A DNA stretch of 64,000 bases from Flavobacterium sp. I-STPP5a (GTDB taxonomy: Bacteria; Bacteroidota; Bacteroidia; Flavobacteriales; Flavobacteriaceae), in the NCBI RefSeq assembly GCF_009764685.1, contig NZ_VHLM01000010.1, positions 1 to 64,000 on the forward strand, written 5' to 3'. The notes under the pieces are model-generated. The model made no database searches. It saw only the letters and a list, made by a program, of their open reading frames with translations, and had not been told where the DNA came from. Made by a program: the position numbers and the translations under genes. Below are positions 51,532-59,732 of the stretch, one piece after another. How positions within the stretch are numbered: the first letter of the stretch is position 1; each line of letters opens with the position of its first letter.

Positions 51532-51544
51532 GTTTTTGTAAAGT

Positions 51545-53059
51545 TTATTGAACGGCTTTTAAAGCATCTATGTTTCCGTGACCAAAATCAGGATTTTTAG
51601 TTGGGTAATATCTTGATGACTGCTTCATTTTTGTGAGTACTTGATCTCTCGTCCAAGTTGGATTTTTGGCCCAAACTAATGCTGCAATTCCTGCAGTAGT
51701 GGCTGTAGCCACAGAGGAACCTCCCACATAATCAGATTGATTGTCATAGTAACTTGTTACAGGAACTGTGTTACCTCCTGTTGCTCTTTGCATGGCAATG
51801 GTGAAATCAATTTTGTTTCCGGTGTGGCAAACATCACATTTTTGATAAGTGGTACCTTCTTTAACGCCAGTTACAGCCACTGCTTCGGGCATCCAAGCCG
51901 GGAAAATAACTCCAACAAAAGTGGTGAATGTTGTAGAAGTTCCTCCGGCGCAAAATATCAATTTGCCTCGGCTGTGAGCGTATTTTACACCATCGGAAAT
52001 TTTCCCTACAGAAAATATGTAGCCCATAGACATAGATATAATTTTTACATTCGGGTTATTACCTAAACCAGTAAAGGCATCTTTAACGCCATTTTGTTCG
52101 TGGTAGCCTTCTAGTAATACGTTTTCTGCCGCTCTGTAAGTAATTAAGTTGGCATTATAGGCAACCCCAACAGGCAATCCTTTATCATTTCTAGGTGCAG
52201 CCGCAGCTGATGCCATACTGGTTCCGTGTCCGCATAAATCACTAGAACCATCTGTGGTGCTGCTCCATGGCCAAATAGAATCTACAAATGTTCCAAATTT
52301 TTGAATAGTACGACCAGTTGATAAACCGTTGTTAAAACTAGAGCCTAGTAAAGTTTGGTTTGGTGAAGTACCAGTATCTATAACGCCTATTGTAATTCCT
52401 CTTCCGGTGCTTACATTCCAAGCCGATGGAATATTATGCTGGTAAAATGCCCATGGCACTCTTGCATTAGGAGTGACGGTAGTAAAATCTGCCGAGTTTA
52501 AAGTAGAAGCTTCAAATCCACAACCTGAACTTGTACTAGAGCTTGATCTTTCAACAGGATTTATTGCTTTATCACCTAAAAAACGATAATCAGCAGGTTC
52601 AACATATCGAATTAACTTACTTTGCCTTAAAGCAATAACAGTCTCTTGTTTAGTGATCGCAACATCGATAAGGTTTAAATACGCATCCGAAGAAACTAAA
52701 ACATCCTTGATTTCTTTCCCTTCATATTTAGAAATAAGTTGCAGTAATTCCTCTTGTATTTTTTGATTGTTTGATGATTTACTTCTATCAAAATCAGTTT
52801 CGGAATTTCCAAAACCAATTGTGATTAAGTTTTGTCCTTGCAAAGCGGCACTCCAAATCATTTGACTAGACATTTCACTCCAATGAAACTGCTTGTTTGA
52901 AGATAAAATTTGATTAATGGTAGTGTTAATTTGTGTTGTGGTTAATGGATCTTTTTGCAAAGCATTTACCACTACAGATTGATTTTCGCTTTCATCTCTG
53001 CTACAGGAGCTGAAAATAATAGCAGTGACGAAAACTGCTCTTAAAATTTTAAATGTCAT
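51545..53059 (-). CDS. subtilisin-like serine protease (S8) lipoprotein
   Basis: A 504-residue protein with lipobox IFSSC (Cys at about 19), a propeptide-like region to about 200, and a peptidase S8 domain: catalytic Asp in VIDTGTSP, His in CGHGTSMAS and Ser in GGSSVATATTAG. The usual oxyanion-hole Asn (AAGN) is absent: the sequence at that place is FCAGGTS. Six or more cysteines (for example CDVC) suggest disulphides. It may have lowered or altered activity. A TATTTTAG box close to the -7 consensus lies upstream. Surface or periplasmic location. Confidence 0.88.
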   Translation of the reverse strand: MTFKILRAVFVTAIIFSSCSRDESENQSVVVNALQKDPLTTTQINTTINQILSSNKQFHWSEMSSQMIWSAALQGQNLITIGFGNSETDFDRSKSSNNQKIQEELLQLISKYEGKEIKDVLVSSDAYLNLIDVAITKQETVIALRQSKLIRYVEPADYRFLGDKAINPVERSSSSTSSGCGFEASTLNSADFTTVTPNARVPWAFYQHNIPSAWNVSTGRGITIGVIDTGTSPNQTLLGSSFNNGLSTGRTIQKFGTFVDSIWPWSSTTDGSSDLCGHGTSMASAAAAPRNDKGLPVGVAYNANLITYRAAENVLLEGYHEQNGVKDAFTGLGNNPNVKIISMSMGYIFSVGKISDGVKYAHSRGKLIFCAGGTSTTFTTFVGVIFPAWMPEAVAVTGVKEGTTYQKCDVCHTGNKIDFTIAMQRATGGNTVPVTSYYDNQSDYVGGSSVATATTAGIAALVWAKNPTWTRDQVLTKMKQSSRYYPTKNPDFGHGNIDALKAVQ

Positions 53060-53442
53060 ATTGGTTGTTTTTTAGTTATAATATTACTAAAATAGCAATT
53101 TGTTGTTATATATATCAATTAATATTTCCTTTGTCGTTAAAAATACATGCTAATTACTCTATTTGTCTCTCATTTAGTACGAGGAAGTATTAATGTTGAT
53201 GCAAAACAGTTAAGTTGCTGTATTATTGTAAGATAGGGTAGCGGATTGTTATTATTGGTATTTTGTTTGTGATAATAATGCCATTGAAACAAGAATGTTC
53301 AAAACGAAATATAATTTTTAAGCTCTATTTTTTTGTAGTTAAAATCAGTTATATTTGCCCAGAATAATTTTGGAAGTTAGTGTTCGTATAGCGTAAATTT
53401 TAAGAGTATTATTCCAATAAAATTAAATTAAATAAAAAAAAT
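53060..53442. other. divergent non-coding region
   Basis: 383 bp with no credible frame. On the plus strand it holds TATATTTG (53350-53357) for the following lipoprotein pair; on the minus strand it holds the start region of the protease gene. Confidence 0.55.
53350..53357 (+). promoter_or_regulatory. -7 box upstream of the lipoprotein pair
   Basis: TATATTTG fits TAnnTTTG. A TTG at 53333-53335 lies 14 bp upstream, shorter than usual. The leader would be about 80 nt. Confidence 0.45.
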
Positions 53443-53829
53443 ATGAGAAAACTATTATTTGGAATTTCATGCTTTTTTCTCATTAGTTGCGGAGCAAGTA
53501 TAAATTCCAGTTTTACAGAACAATTAAAGCCATTGACAATTGAAAACAAAGTTGCATTTCTTGACATAGAAAATAATGTTCCCGAAAATTCAAAAAAAAT
53601 TGGTTCAGCAAAATTTGGTGATTCAGGATTTTCAACTGATTGTGATTTCAACTCAAATTTAATTAAAGCTAGAAATTTAGCTCGTGAAAATGGTGCTAAT
53701 ATTGTAAAAGTAACGGAGAAGAAAGAACCTAGTATTTTTGGGTCATCTTGCTACAGAATTAAAGTTGACTTTTATTTTTATGAAGGTGATGTAACAAAGC
53801 TATCACAGTATCAGTTACAACTTAATTAA
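53443..53829 (+). CDS. small lipoprotein, RcsF/DUF-like beta-alpha fold
   Basis: A 128-residue protein with lipobox LISCG (Cys at about 16). The mature part (VAFLDIENNVPENSKKIGSA, then LIKARNLARENGANIVKVTE) has the beta-alpha-beta pattern and paired cysteines (STDCD, SSCYR) seen in small stress-related lipoproteins such as RcsF, which may be a structural parallel only. The neighbour 18 bp downstream is also a lipoprotein, so they form an operon. Confidence 0.75.
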   Translation: MRKLLFGISCFFLISCGASINSSFTEQLKPLTIENKVAFLDIENNVPENSKKIGSAKFGDSGFSTDCDFNSNLIKARNLARENGANIVKVTEKKEPSIFGSSCYRIKVDFYFYEGDVTKLSQYQLQLN

Positions 53830-53847
53830 ACTTAACTAAATATTATA

Positions 53848-54318
53848 ATGAGAAACAAACTTATCACTTGTTCATTTGCTTTGACATTTTTAATGTCAAG
53901 TTGTGCTACAATTATTTCAGGGTCAAAACAAAATGTGAAGTTTTCGAGTAACCCGTCAACGGCAACTATTTTTATTGATGAGATTGAAGTTGGTAAGACA
54001 CCATTCGAAATCAAACTTGCAAGAAAGAGTGAACATAGTGTCATGCTAAAACTAGAAGGATATCAAACGTATCAAACAAAATTAACTAAAAAGTTTAATG
54101 CTTGGTATCTTGGGAATATAGTAATTGGCGGTTTAATAGGGATTATTATTGATCCCATAACAGGTGCTATATATAATTTGACACCAAATGAAGTAAATGC
54201 CCAGATGAGTCAAGGAACTGCATTTAAAAACAATGGAAAAGATGTATATATTGCCGTTGCTTTAAATATTGATCCTAACTGGGAAAAAGTTGGTCAACTA
54301 GAAAAGGAAAATAATTAA
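53848..54318 (+). CDS. PEGA-domain lipoprotein
   Basis: A 156-residue protein with lipobox MSSCA (Cys at about 19) and a CATIISGSKQNV start common in flavobacterial lipoproteins. Residues about 32-75 form a PEGA-like domain (STATIFIDEIEVGKTPFEIK, LEGYQTYQTKL). A Gly/Ile-rich hydrophobic segment follows (IVIGGLIGIIIDPITGAIYN), perhaps a membrane-active hairpin. PEGA modules pack on surface proteins. Function unknown. Confidence 0.82.
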   Translation: MRNKLITCSFALTFLMSSCATIISGSKQNVKFSSNPSTATIFIDEIEVGKTPFEIKLARKSEHSVMLKLEGYQTYQTKLTKKFNAWYLGNIVIGGLIGIIIDPITGAIYNLTPNEVNAQMSQGTAFKNNGKDVYIAVALNIDPNWEKVGQLEKENN

Positions 54319-54490
54319 AGAGCCTAATTTCGCATCGAAATTTATTTAAAAAAAACCGAAAAATTTTATCTAACACACTCTTATTTATTAGATTAAATTT
54401 ATTTATTTAGTCAATATGTAACTGCAATAGCTTAGAAATAACTCTTTAAGATTTTTATATGCACTAATACCTGTCCATTAAGATAGTCAA

Positions 54491-54540
54491 TATTATAAAA
54501 AAGGCCTTTTGGAAATTTCCAAAAGGCCTTTTTTATAATA
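54491..54540. terminator. bidirectional terminator, perfect 50-bp palindrome
   Basis: The two 25-bp halves, 54491-54515 and 54516-54540, are perfect reverse complements with no spacer (core GGCCTTTTGGAAATTTCC). A and T runs on both sides fit termination of both convergent genes. Confidence 0.9.
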
Positions 54541-54557
54541 GTAGATTTGATTTATGT

Positions 54558-55409
54558 TTACAATCCGTAGTTTACACCCAAACCAAATAATTGTCCTACT
54601 TGAATGCCTTTTATGGCATTATCATCATAAATGGCTTGTACCGCAATATTTGCTGATAAGTACTTATTGATTTTCATCACCACATTCAATTGGTAATCAA
54701 CATCCACGTTTTGTGGGTTATCAAGATAATTAGAATACAAATTCAATCGGTTTTGAATAGATACATTGGTCATGATATTTACTTTGTAGTAAGCAGAGAC
54801 ACTGGCTCCTAACTCAAAACGAGAAGTATCTCCTTGAAGCACACCAAATGACGGGCCTAATTCTGTGAAATGATCGTGTACAAATATGGCTTTTGCAGCA
54901 GCTGGGGCAAAATTCACGCTTAAATTTTCGTTCTTTTTCCACAACATACCTGGTCCCATCTGGAAATAAGCCGGAGAAAAGAAATGTGATATTCTGAGAC
55001 CATTTTTATTATCTAGACCAGTGTCCATTTGAGTCTTAAAATTAAAGTAAGCCGAGTAGAACCAGTTTCCGGACGCTTTTTTACCCCATAAAGAATTAAT
55101 TTCTAAACGGTCATCTGTTTTAGCGGTACGTTCGTTACCTTTTATTTTACTTAATCCGTATGCCAATATGAATTTATTATCCCAAACGACATCGTTTTTT
55201 TTATAATTGAAATCGTAGTTCAAACCAAAATTCCCAGCTATGTTTGAGGTTCCTCCACCCAGCCATTCTTTATTGTACGAAGATTGACTAAAGAGTACAG
55301 CAATATTTCCTTTTCTAGTCCAAGCTTTGGTAGAATCCTTAGGAGTTTCCTGAGCGTTTGTAACTGATAACGCCAAAAGAAAGATAAATGCGAGTAGTGT
55401 TTTTTTCAT
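54558..55409 (-). CDS. DUF3078 outer-membrane-like protein
   Basis: A 283-residue protein from ATG 55409, where the signal peptide (MKKTLLAFIFLLALSVTNAQ) starts; the longer frame to 55448 is rejected. The mature chain matches DUF3078 (AVLFSQSSYNKEWLGGGTSN, then LNYDFNYKKNDVVWDNKF) and alternates like a beta barrel to the C-terminal aromatic-hydrophobic end. Location in the outer membrane is likely. It closes the suf-linked cluster, a typical flavobacterial neighbourhood. Confidence 0.88.
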   Translation of the reverse strand: MKKTLLAFIFLLALSVTNAQETPKDSTKAWTRKGNIAVLFSQSSYNKEWLGGGTSNIAGNFGLNYDFNYKKNDVVWDNKFILAYGLSKIKGNERTAKTDDRLEINSLWGKKASGNWFYSAYFNFKTQMDTGLDNKNGLRISHFFSPAYFQMGPGMLWKKNENLSVNFAPAAAKAIFVHDHFTELGPSFGVLQGDTSRFELGASVSAYYKVNIMTNVSIQNRLNLYSNYLDNPQNVDVDYQLNVVMKINKYLSANIAVQAIYDDNAIKGIQVGQLFGLGVNYGL

Positions 55410-55830
55410 ATTTGTTATTTTAAAAAACAAATATATATAAAAAAACAATGAGTTGGCTTCTTGTAAGTTATTGAAAATTAAAACGATAACAGAGTGGTGT
55501 AGGTATTTATTCTCCTCGAAATAGTAAATAGGGATACAATAATTACACTTTAAAGAATGAATTGCTATTTAGTTTTAAAGTATTGAAATACATAAAGTTA
55601 AGCTACGGATTAAATGAATTTGATGTGTTAAAATCAAACTATTGTAGCCGTATTTGTGATCTAAAAATTAGTAGTGGGTGATGACAAAAATAGCAATTCT
55701 AATTTTTAGATGAAAAACAAATATTTCCGTTAAGTGACATCAAAACAACTAACTTAAATTGCATTATACAGATTTAAACCCAGTAGAGTACTGAAAAAAT
55801 GGTTTTTCACACGCAGAAACGCAACAAGAG
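55410..55830. other. non-coding stretch with a 13-bp inverted repeat
   Basis: No credible gene. ATCTAAAAATTAG (55659-55671) and CTAATTTTTAGAT (55699-55711) are perfect reverse complements 27 bp apart, of unknown role. A promoter for the DUF3078 gene should be present but no clear consensus was found. Confidence 0.5.
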
Positions 55831-56343
55831 TTATTCTTTTTTACTAGTCTTAAACAATGGTACAGCTGAGCATGCTTCGCCATACATAATACTTCTGGCA
55901 AAAGGCTGTAGGTGGCTGGTTGCTAAAAGATACGCTCGCATCGGAACAGGTTTTTTAGAGCATCCTTTGAGGATTACGGGTTTGTCTTGATAAGCCGAAT
56001 AGTCGATTTTTGGCAATAATTCTTCGTATAAGGAGGCTTCAAGATCTTCTAAATTCCCATTGATTATTTTTTTTGCATAAGGCACAAGTTGAATGGCAAC
56101 CAGTATAGATGCCCATGCTGGTACTATGGCATCAGTACTGCAATGTATAGCTACATATTGATCTTGGTATTGTGACCAATCGTGATTTTTGAGATCTTCT
56201 CTGAAGTTTTTTTCTCGTAAAAGAAAACCTTCCAGTAACCATTGCGAAATATCAATTTGTGTGCGAATCCCTTTTGGGTAATAATCCTCGAGATCGAAAA
56301 CTTCGAGCACACTATTGGCAACTTTATTTATTATTTCTTCCAT
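55831..56343 (-). CDS. DUF2480 family protein
   Basis: A 170-residue cytoplasmic protein from ATG 56343 (MEEIINKVANS); the longer frame to 56373 is unlikely. It matches DUF2480 along its length (IDISQWLLEGFLLREKNFRE, VAIHCSTDAIVPAWAS). Function unknown. It follows the DUF59 gene at 67 bp, as usual in flavobacterial suf neighbourhoods. It has two conserved Cys (HCS, KGCSKKPVP), so metal or Fe-S binding is conceivable. Confidence 0.88.
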   Translation of the reverse strand: MEEIINKVANSVLEVFDLEDYYPKGIRTQIDISQWLLEGFLLREKNFREDLKNHDWSQYQDQYVAIHCSTDAIVPAWASILVAIQLVPYAKKIINGNLEDLEASLYEELLPKIDYSAYQDKPVILKGCSKKPVPMRAYLLATSHLQPFARSIMYGEACSAVPLFKTSKKE

Positions 56344-56410
56344 TTCGAAAAGTTTAAAAGGTTTAAAGTTCAAAGTTGCTCAACCTTAAACTTTAAACCT
56401 GGAACAAATT

Positions 56411-56734
56411 TTACAACATCCCCAATTCTAATTTGGCTTCTTCACTCATTAAATCTTTGCTCCAAGGTGGATCAAAAGTGATTTCAACTTCGGCATCTTT
56501 TACATGCTCGATAGATTTAATTTTATCTTCTACCTCTTTTGGTAAGCTTTCTGCAACGGGACAATTTGGTGAAGTTAGTGTCATAAGAACTTTTACTTCG
56601 TAATCTGTGTTTACCATTACGTCATAAATCAAGCCTAATTCGTAAATATCTACAGGAATCTCTGGATCGTAAATAGTTTTTAATTTTTTTACGATAGCTT
56701 CTCCTAATTCGTTAGTGTCTATTTCTTGTGTCAT
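56411..56734 (-). CDS. DUF59/MIP18-type Fe-S assembly protein (SufT-like)
   Basis: A 107-residue protein with the FeS_assembly_P signature: LKTIYDPEIPVDIYELGLIY near residue 15-34, and the Cys in TLTSPNCPVAESLP (about 60). These proteins help deliver Fe-S clusters. It sits downstream of sufS and sufE, fitting the SUF pathway. Single domain, no fusion. Confidence 0.9.
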   Translation of the reverse strand: MTQEIDTNELGEAIVKKLKTIYDPEIPVDIYELGLIYDVMVNTDYEVKVLMTLTSPNCPVAESLPKEVEDKIKSIEHVKDAEVEITFDPPWSKDLMSEEAKLELGML

Positions 56735-56764
56735 GTTTCAACAATTTATATTTATTATCTTTTA

Positions 56765-56911
56765 AACCATATAAGTCACATAAGGTCATTTAAGTTTCGT
56801 GTTTATTTTCAATTTAACCGTTTTGACTTTTAGTATTTTTAGGTGGCTAAATCGGCATTGGTGTGTGTATAATTTTTTTCAACCATGTAAGTAACGTAAT
56901 ATCATTTAAGT
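56765..56911. repeat. two 31-bp direct repeats
   Basis: 56765-56795 and 56881-56911 agree at 26 of 31 bases (AACCAT-TAAGT-AC-TAA-TCATTTAAGT). They resemble the AAACATATAAGTCATATA motif at 36.7 kb. Non-coding. Confidence 0.7.
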
Positions 56912-56933
56912 CTTTAGCTTAATCATTGAGATG

Positions 56934-57326
56934 TCAATATTTTTTATTGACATAGGTTTTTTGACCTTCTTTAAAAATATGAGTTACATTAAAGTTTAGT
57001 AATAATCCCATTGGGATTTCTAGCAGTTTCATGTAAGTTAGAATTTAGGCCTCATGAATCGGCAGCACCTTTTCTAGTGCTTTAAGTTCTACAACTAAAC
57101 TTTTTTCAACCAATAAATCACATCTTAAACCTGTTTCAAGTGCTAAACCTTTGTAACATACTGGTATTTTAAATTCCGTTTCGAATTCAATACCCCTCAT
57201 TGATAATTCCTTTTTCAAACAGCTATGATAAATACTTTCTAAAAGACCTGGGCCAAGATATTTATGGACTTCAATAGCCGCACCATTAACTTGATATACT
57301 AAATCTTTTAGAAAAGTTTTTGTCAT
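56934..57326 (-). pseudogene. GxxExxY protein gene with one premature stop
   Basis: From ATG 57326 the frame matches the GxxExxY family (VYQVNGAAIEVHKYLGPGLL, then ESIYHSCLKKEL; KSLVVELKALEK, the PD-(D/E)xK-like E-L-K). It stops at TAA (57047-57045), but the same frame continues with ILTYMKLLEIPMGLLLNFN and VTHIFKEGQKTYVNKKY to TGA at 56934, the normal family end. CAA (Gln in HEAQ) has become TAA. It sits between DUF59 and sufE genes. Confidence 0.87.
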
Positions 57327-57445
57327 ACTTTTTAATTTACTACATTTTCAAGCCATTCTTAAATATAATGGAGTCTTCTAAGTTTATATTTTGTTCCTTT
57401 TCAATTTTATTTTAACTTATTTGCCTTTATATGGTTTAAGGAGAT

Positions 57446-57865
57446 TTAATTCTTTGCCTCAAATGCCAAAGCATACATTTTTATATTTTTTATCATCGAG
57501 ACGAGTCCATTAGCGCGAGTGGGCGATAGATGTTCTTTTAAGCCAATTTCATCAATAAAATCCGTGTTGGCAGATAGTATGTCTGCGGCTTTTTGATTGC
57601 TAAAAGCACGAATCAAAATGGCAATAATTCCTTTGGTTAAAATGGCGTCACTATCAGCCGTAAAAACAATAGTATCTTTTTGTTGTTCTCCTTGTAGCCA
57701 TACTTTTGACTGGCACCCTTTGATGATATTGTTTTCTGTTTTGTATTCTTCCTTTATCAAAGGTAGTTTTTTACCCAATTCAATAATGTATTCGTAACGC
57801 TCCATCCAGTCATCAAATAGAGAGAATTCGTCCACAATTTCGTCTTGTATCTCTTTTATCGTCAT
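57446..57865 (-). CDS. sufE: cysteine desulfurase activator / sulfur acceptor SufE
   Basis: A 139-residue protein of SufE length. The sulfur-accepting Cys is Cys51 in IIKGCQSKVW. LLTRAF-like and HLSPTRANGL motifs are also typical (ILIRAFSNQ, LSPTRANG). It takes persulfide from SufS and passes it to the scaffold. A small lipoprotein gene lies between it and sufS, all on the minus strand with gaps of about 20 bp. Confidence 0.94.
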   Translation of the reverse strand: MTIKEIQDEIVDEFSLFDDWMERYEYIIELGKKLPLIKEEYKTENNIIKGCQSKVWLQGEQQKDTIVFTADSDAILTKGIIAILIRAFSNQKAADILSANTDFIDEIGLKEHLSPTRANGLVSMIKNIKMYALAFEAKN

Positions 57866-57885
57866 TGATTTTATTTTAATGTGTT

Positions 57886-58320
57886 TTAGTTGGTTTCAAC
57901 CAAAGCATTGATTTTGTTTACTAATTTTTCAATTTCTTTTGGTGGAGTACCATGATCAAATGATGTACTTTGATAGGTTTTTTCCTGATGCACTATTTTT
58001 AAATTGGCAATCGCAGCTCCGTCATGAAATCGTTTTTTTGTAGGTGCTTTTAATGTTGCTAAATCATTTAGCTCAATAGTTTGAAAAGCCATTACAAGTT
58101 CCTTCCAATCCGCATCCGCAATAGCGGTTCCCGTTGGTTTTTCGGTCCCATTACGCTCGCTGCTTACGCTTAACTTGTGATTTGCAAGAATGATTTTTTG
58201 ATAAAAACCTCTCGTATTAGCCGTGTACTCAATCACAGTATTATCTAAATCGGATTGTTTCTTGTTGCTGCATGTAGATCCAAGAATTACGGTGGCAACT
58301 AAAGCTAGTACTGTTTTCAT
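57886..58320 (-). CDS. small lipoprotein of unknown function between sufS and sufE
   Basis: A 144-residue protein with leader and lipobox GSTCS (Cys at about 17). The mature part (NTVIEYTANTRGFYQKIILA, KLVNKINAL) is not a known enzyme; similar lipoproteins are common next to sufE in flavobacteria, from memory. It starts 17 bp after sufS and ends 20 bp before sufE, so it is in the operon. An envelope protein inside an Fe-S operon is unexplained. Confidence 0.78.
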   Translation of the reverse strand: MKTVLALVATVILGSTCSNKKQSDLDNTVIEYTANTRGFYQKIILANHKLSVSSERNGTEKPTGTAIADADWKELVMAFQTIELNDLATLKAPTKKRFHDGAAIANLKIVHQEKTYQSTSFDHGTPPKEIEKLVNKINALVETN

Positions 58321-58337
58321 AAGGTTTTGATTTATCG

Positions 58338-59552
58338 TTAAGCAAGCATATTTTGGGCTCTTTTTACCGCAGCAACAAGACTGTCAATTTCCTCTTTGGT
58401 GTTGTAAAACGCAAACGAAGCTCTTATGGTACCCGGAATCTCAAAGAAATTCATGATCGGTTGTGCACAATGGTGTCCTGTGCGCACCGCTATTCCTAAT
58501 TTGTCAATTATGGTGCCAATATCGTACGGGTGAATTCCTTCTATATTAAATGAAATTACAGAGGTTTTTTCTTTGGCTGTACCGTAAATTTTTAAGCCTT
58601 CAATGGTTAATAATTGTTGGGTTCCATACTCCAGTAATTCTTTTTCTTGCTGCTGAATATTGTCAAAACCAACTGAGTTCATATAATCAACCGCAGTTCC
58701 AAGTGCAATTCCACCAGAAATATTGGGAGTTCCTGCTTCAAACTTATGAGGTAGTTCTGCATAAGTTGTTTTCTCGAAAGTCACTTCTTTGATCATTTCG
58801 CCACCACCTTGATAGGGCGGTAATTTATTCAACCATTCTTCTTTACCATATAAAATTCCGGTACCTGTTGGTCCGCACAATTTATGTCCTGAAAAAACAT
58901 AGAAATCACAATCTAGTTCTTGTACATCTGGTTTTAAATGCGGAACAGCTTGTGCACCATCTATTAAAACCGCAGCACCTACTTCGTGTGCCTTTTCAAT
59001 TATGTATTTAACAGGATTGATTGTTCCTAGCGCATTCGAAATATGATTTACCGTTACAATTTTTGTTTTTTCCGACAACAATTTTTCGTATTCGGCCATA
59101 ATCAACTCGCCATCCGTATTCATAGGAATGACACGTAAAATTGCTCCTGTACGTTCGCACAACATTTGCCAAGGCACAATATTGCTGTGGTGTTCCAATG
59201 CCGAAACTAAAATTTCATCACCTGGTTTTAAAATCGAAGCAAATCCATTAGTTACTGCATTAATACCATGTGTAGTCCCAGAGGTAAAAAGTACTTCATG
59301 AGAAAATTTTGCATTGATGTGATTTTGAATTTTTTTTCGGGATTCTTCGTAAGCATCTGTTGCTAATTGGCTCAAAGTATGTACGCCACGATGAATATTA
59401 GCATTGATTTCTTGGTAGTATTTCGCTATCGCATCAATCACCACTTGTGGTTTTTGAGTTGTAGCTCCGTTATCGAAATAGACTAATGGTTTTCCGTTTA
59501 CTTTTTGAGTAAGTATCGGAAAATCGGCTCTTATTTTTTGAATGTCTAGCAT
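58338..59552 (-). CDS. sufS: cysteine desulfurase SufS
   Basis: A 404-residue class V aminotransferase-fold enzyme of the group II desulfurases. PLP Lys is in VFSGHKLCGPTG (about residue 226). The persulfide Cys is in RTGHHCAQP (about 362), with the short RxGHHCA loop of SufS. It releases sulfur from L-cysteine to SufE. It heads the small operon sufS-lipoprotein-sufE. sufBCD are not upstream: a divergent serine hydrolase gene is there. Confidence 0.96.
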   Translation of the reverse strand: MLDIQKIRADFPILTQKVNGKPLVYFDNGATTQKPQVVIDAIAKYYQEINANIHRGVHTLSQLATDAYEESRKKIQNHINAKFSHEVLFTSGTTHGINAVTNGFASILKPGDEILVSALEHHSNIVPWQMLCERTGAILRVIPMNTDGELIMAEYEKLLSEKTKIVTVNHISNALGTINPVKYIIEKAHEVGAAVLIDGAQAVPHLKPDVQELDCDFYVFSGHKLCGPTGTGILYGKEEWLNKLPPYQGGGEMIKEVTFEKTTYAELPHKFEAGTPNISGGIALGTAVDYMNSVGFDNIQQQEKELLEYGTQQLLTIEGLKIYGTAKEKTSVISFNIEGIHPYDIGTIIDKLGIAVRTGHHCAQPIMNFFEIPGTIRASFAFYNTKEEIDSLVAAVKRAQNMLA

Positions 59553-59732
59553 AATTATTTAGAAAAAATCTAGTTACAAAAGTACTGAAATTAAACCGTT
59601 TTGAAATTAAGAATTCTAAGTTTTTCATACTTTCTTGTTATACTTTGATAGCCAAATTATTTTGTAGTTATGCCTTATTAAAATCAAAAAGATTGAAATG
59701 TTTTTAATAAATTGCAGGATAAAGAAGCGCTT

